Assembly (NCBI GenBank): GCA_023438885.1
Contig: JAEXPS010000115.1
Location: 1 to 58,123, forward strand
Reading direction: 5' to 3'
DNA length: 58,123 bases
From: Actinomycetes bacterium
GTDB taxonomy: Bacteria; Actinomycetota; Actinomycetes; Actinomycetales; Cellulomonadaceae
The position numbers and the translations under genes were made by a program. How positions within the stretch are numbered: the stretch's first letter is position 1; each line of letters starts with the position of its first letter. The notes below the pieces were generated by a model that was not told the origin of the DNA, made no database searches, and saw only the letters and a program-made list of their open reading frames with translations. This document shows, one piece after another, positions 57,139-58,123 of the stretch.

Positions 57139-58123
57139 TCACGTCACCGTCACCAGCCATGGCACCAGCATCTCGGCCGGTGTCAGGGAACCGTGCACGC
57201 CCACCAGCGCCAGCGACGCCGGTGTCTGGGTGCGGGAGTCCACCACCGTGGCCCGGTGCCGCATCGCCACGACGAGGTCGCCGATCACCGGCCGCACGGC
57301 CTCGCGCACCGGGCCGAACCAGCCGGCCTCGACGGCCTCGTCCCGCGTGACGACGAGCGCGCAGTCCCCCAGCGTCGTCGCCCACCGGTCGCGCGCCGCC
57401 ACCGGGTCGGAGCCGGCAACCAGGTGCACGTGGGCGGCGCGCTGCTCGCCGGCCACCAGCTCGACGTCGGCGCCCAGCGTCGGGTCGGTGGCGACGTCCC
57501 AACGACGCGTCGGGTCCACGTCGACCATCCCGTGGTCGGCCGTCACCGCCAGGACCGTGCCGGCGGGCAGCAGGCGCGCCAGGTCCGCGAGGTGCCGATC
57601 GAGGGCGGCCAGCTCGTCGCCCCACTGCCAGCTGCCCCAGCCGTGGCGGTGGCCCACCTTGTCGACCTCGCCCCAGTACAGGTAGACGAGGCCGGGTTCC
57701 CGCAGCGCCGCGACGGTCGCGGCCACCCGGTCGCGCGCGGAGTCGACGCCACGGTAGGTGGATCCGCGCAGCGCCGCGCGCGTCATGCCCGATCCCTCGA
57801 ACCGTCGCAGCCCCACACTCGTGGTGCGCACCCCGGCGGCGGCGAGACCGGCCAGGACGCTGGGCGCGGGCTGCCACTGCTCGGGAGCCGGCAGGTCGGT
57901 CCACGACACGACGTTGCCCAGCCGTCCGGTGGCCGGGTCGCGGACGGTGTAGCCGAGCATCCCGGTGGCGCCGGGCACCAGACCGGTGCCGAACGAGCCG
58001 ACGGCGGTCGCCGTGGTGGACGGGAAGGTCGAGAGCAGCGGCGTCGACCCGCCGAGCAGCCCGCGCAGGAACGGCGCATGCCCCGCTCGCTCGCCGAGGT
58101 TGACGTGCCCCAGACCGTCGGCG
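57139..58123 (-). CDS. alkaline phosphatase superfamily protein (nucleotide pyrophosphatase-like), 5' end outside window
   Basis: The frame stays open to the window edge: the segment upstream of the internal GTG at 57978 reads ADGLGHVNLGERAGHAPFLR and then FPSTTATAVGSFGTGLVPGA, the metal and nucleophile region of the phosphodiesterase/nucleotide pyrophosphatase family (Thr of STTATA as nucleophile). Later motifs are YLYWGEVDKVGHRHG and LAVTADHGMVDVD, further metal ligands. The substrate may be a nucleotide or other phosphodiester. The stop lies 15 bases before tdk on the same strand, suggesting cotranscription. Confidence 0.9.
   Translation of the reverse strand, partial: ADGLGHVNLGERAGHAPFLRGLLGGSTPLLSTFPSTTATAVGSFGTGLVPGATGMLGYTVRDPATGRLGNVVSWTDLPAPEQWQPAPSVLAGLAAAGVRTTSVGLRRFEGSGMTRAALRGSTYRGVDSARDRVAATVAALREPGLVYLYWGEVDKVGHRHGWGSWQWGDELAALDRHLADLARLLPAGTVLAVTADHGMVDVDPTRRWDVATDPTLGADVELVAGEQRAAHVHLVAGSDPVAARDRWATTLGDCALVVTRDEAVEAGWFGPVREAVRPVIGDLVVAMRHRATVVDSRTQTPASLALVGVHGSLTPAEMLVPWLVTVT

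Overview
The window is 58 kb of high-GC actinobacterial DNA. Marker genes include SepH, DUF3000, DUF3093, DUF3159, DUF3710 and DUF4193 proteins, a GuaB1-type IMPDH paralogue, an AcnA aconitase and an App1-type phosphatase. The mix of pyruvate formate-lyase, glycogen debranching enzymes and a D-aspartate ligase/racemase pair fits a facultatively anaerobic member of the Micrococcales, close to Cellulomonadaceae or Promicromonosporaceae. That placement is inference. Genes are tightly packed, with many ATGA/GTGA start-stop overlaps and many leaderless starts. No gene-free stretch exceeds about 300 bases, and I saw no rRNA, tRNA, CRISPR array or insertion sequence.

Layout. 1-6.9 kb: App1 phosphatase (cut by the window edge), two small unknown proteins, an AMIN-like lipoprotein, glgX, zapE, a RibD-C reductase and an unknown protein. 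6.9-10.3 kb: gnd, an ATP-grasp ligase and an aspartate racemase form one translationally coupled operon that probably makes and attaches the D-Asp cross-link of an A4-type peptidoglycan. 10.4-16.3 kb: DUF3000, an atypical LuxR regulator, RNase D, a FadB-like fusion and a PLP decarboxylase. 16.4-26.3 kb: a fermentation locus with pflB1, pflB2 and pflA on the minus strand. A plus-strand cassette (lipoprotein, small secreted protein, peptidoglycan-binding adaptor, ABC ATPase, permease) sits between pflB1 and pflA. 26.3-33.8 kb: dxs, an amylo-1,6-glucosidase-type debranching enzyme and a divergent CUT1 sugar importer without its own ATPase. 33.8-36.1 kb: an ECF42-type sigma factor with its YCII/DGPF partner, and a DUF4126 protein. 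36.1-41.5 kb: guaB1, GATase, NUDIX and APH genes chained by overlaps, then an ABC-2 exporter. 41.5-46.5 kb: a lipid-anchored serpin, acnA and a DUF5701 protein. 46.6-51.2 kb: an RNA methyltransferase, a KimA-like permease and two TrkA-type K+ regulators. 51.2-58.1 kb: a conserved actinobacterial housekeeping block (DUF3159, OB-fold, DUF3710, dut, DUF3093, DUF4193, inositol monophosphatase, sepH, tdk, alkaline phosphatase family).

The most interesting part is 16.4-26.3 kb. Both pflB genes carry a closely matching 26-bp upstream motif whose core is a DevR/DosR-type dormancy box, and pflB1 also has a perfect CRP/GlxR-type palindrome. PflB1 has the normal Cys418-Cys419 pair. PflB2 keeps Cys418 but has Ala at 419, and two further pocket positions are changed, although it keeps the glycyl-radical motif and shares an operon with pflA. 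It may therefore be a different glycyl radical enzyme. The inserted cassette has a two-hairpin leader, a small signal-peptide protein with two Cys in its mature part, a large hairpin before the transporter genes, and a stop codon that abuts the pflA stop with no base between them. It looks like a secreted-peptide export or immunity system and I cannot match it to a described family.
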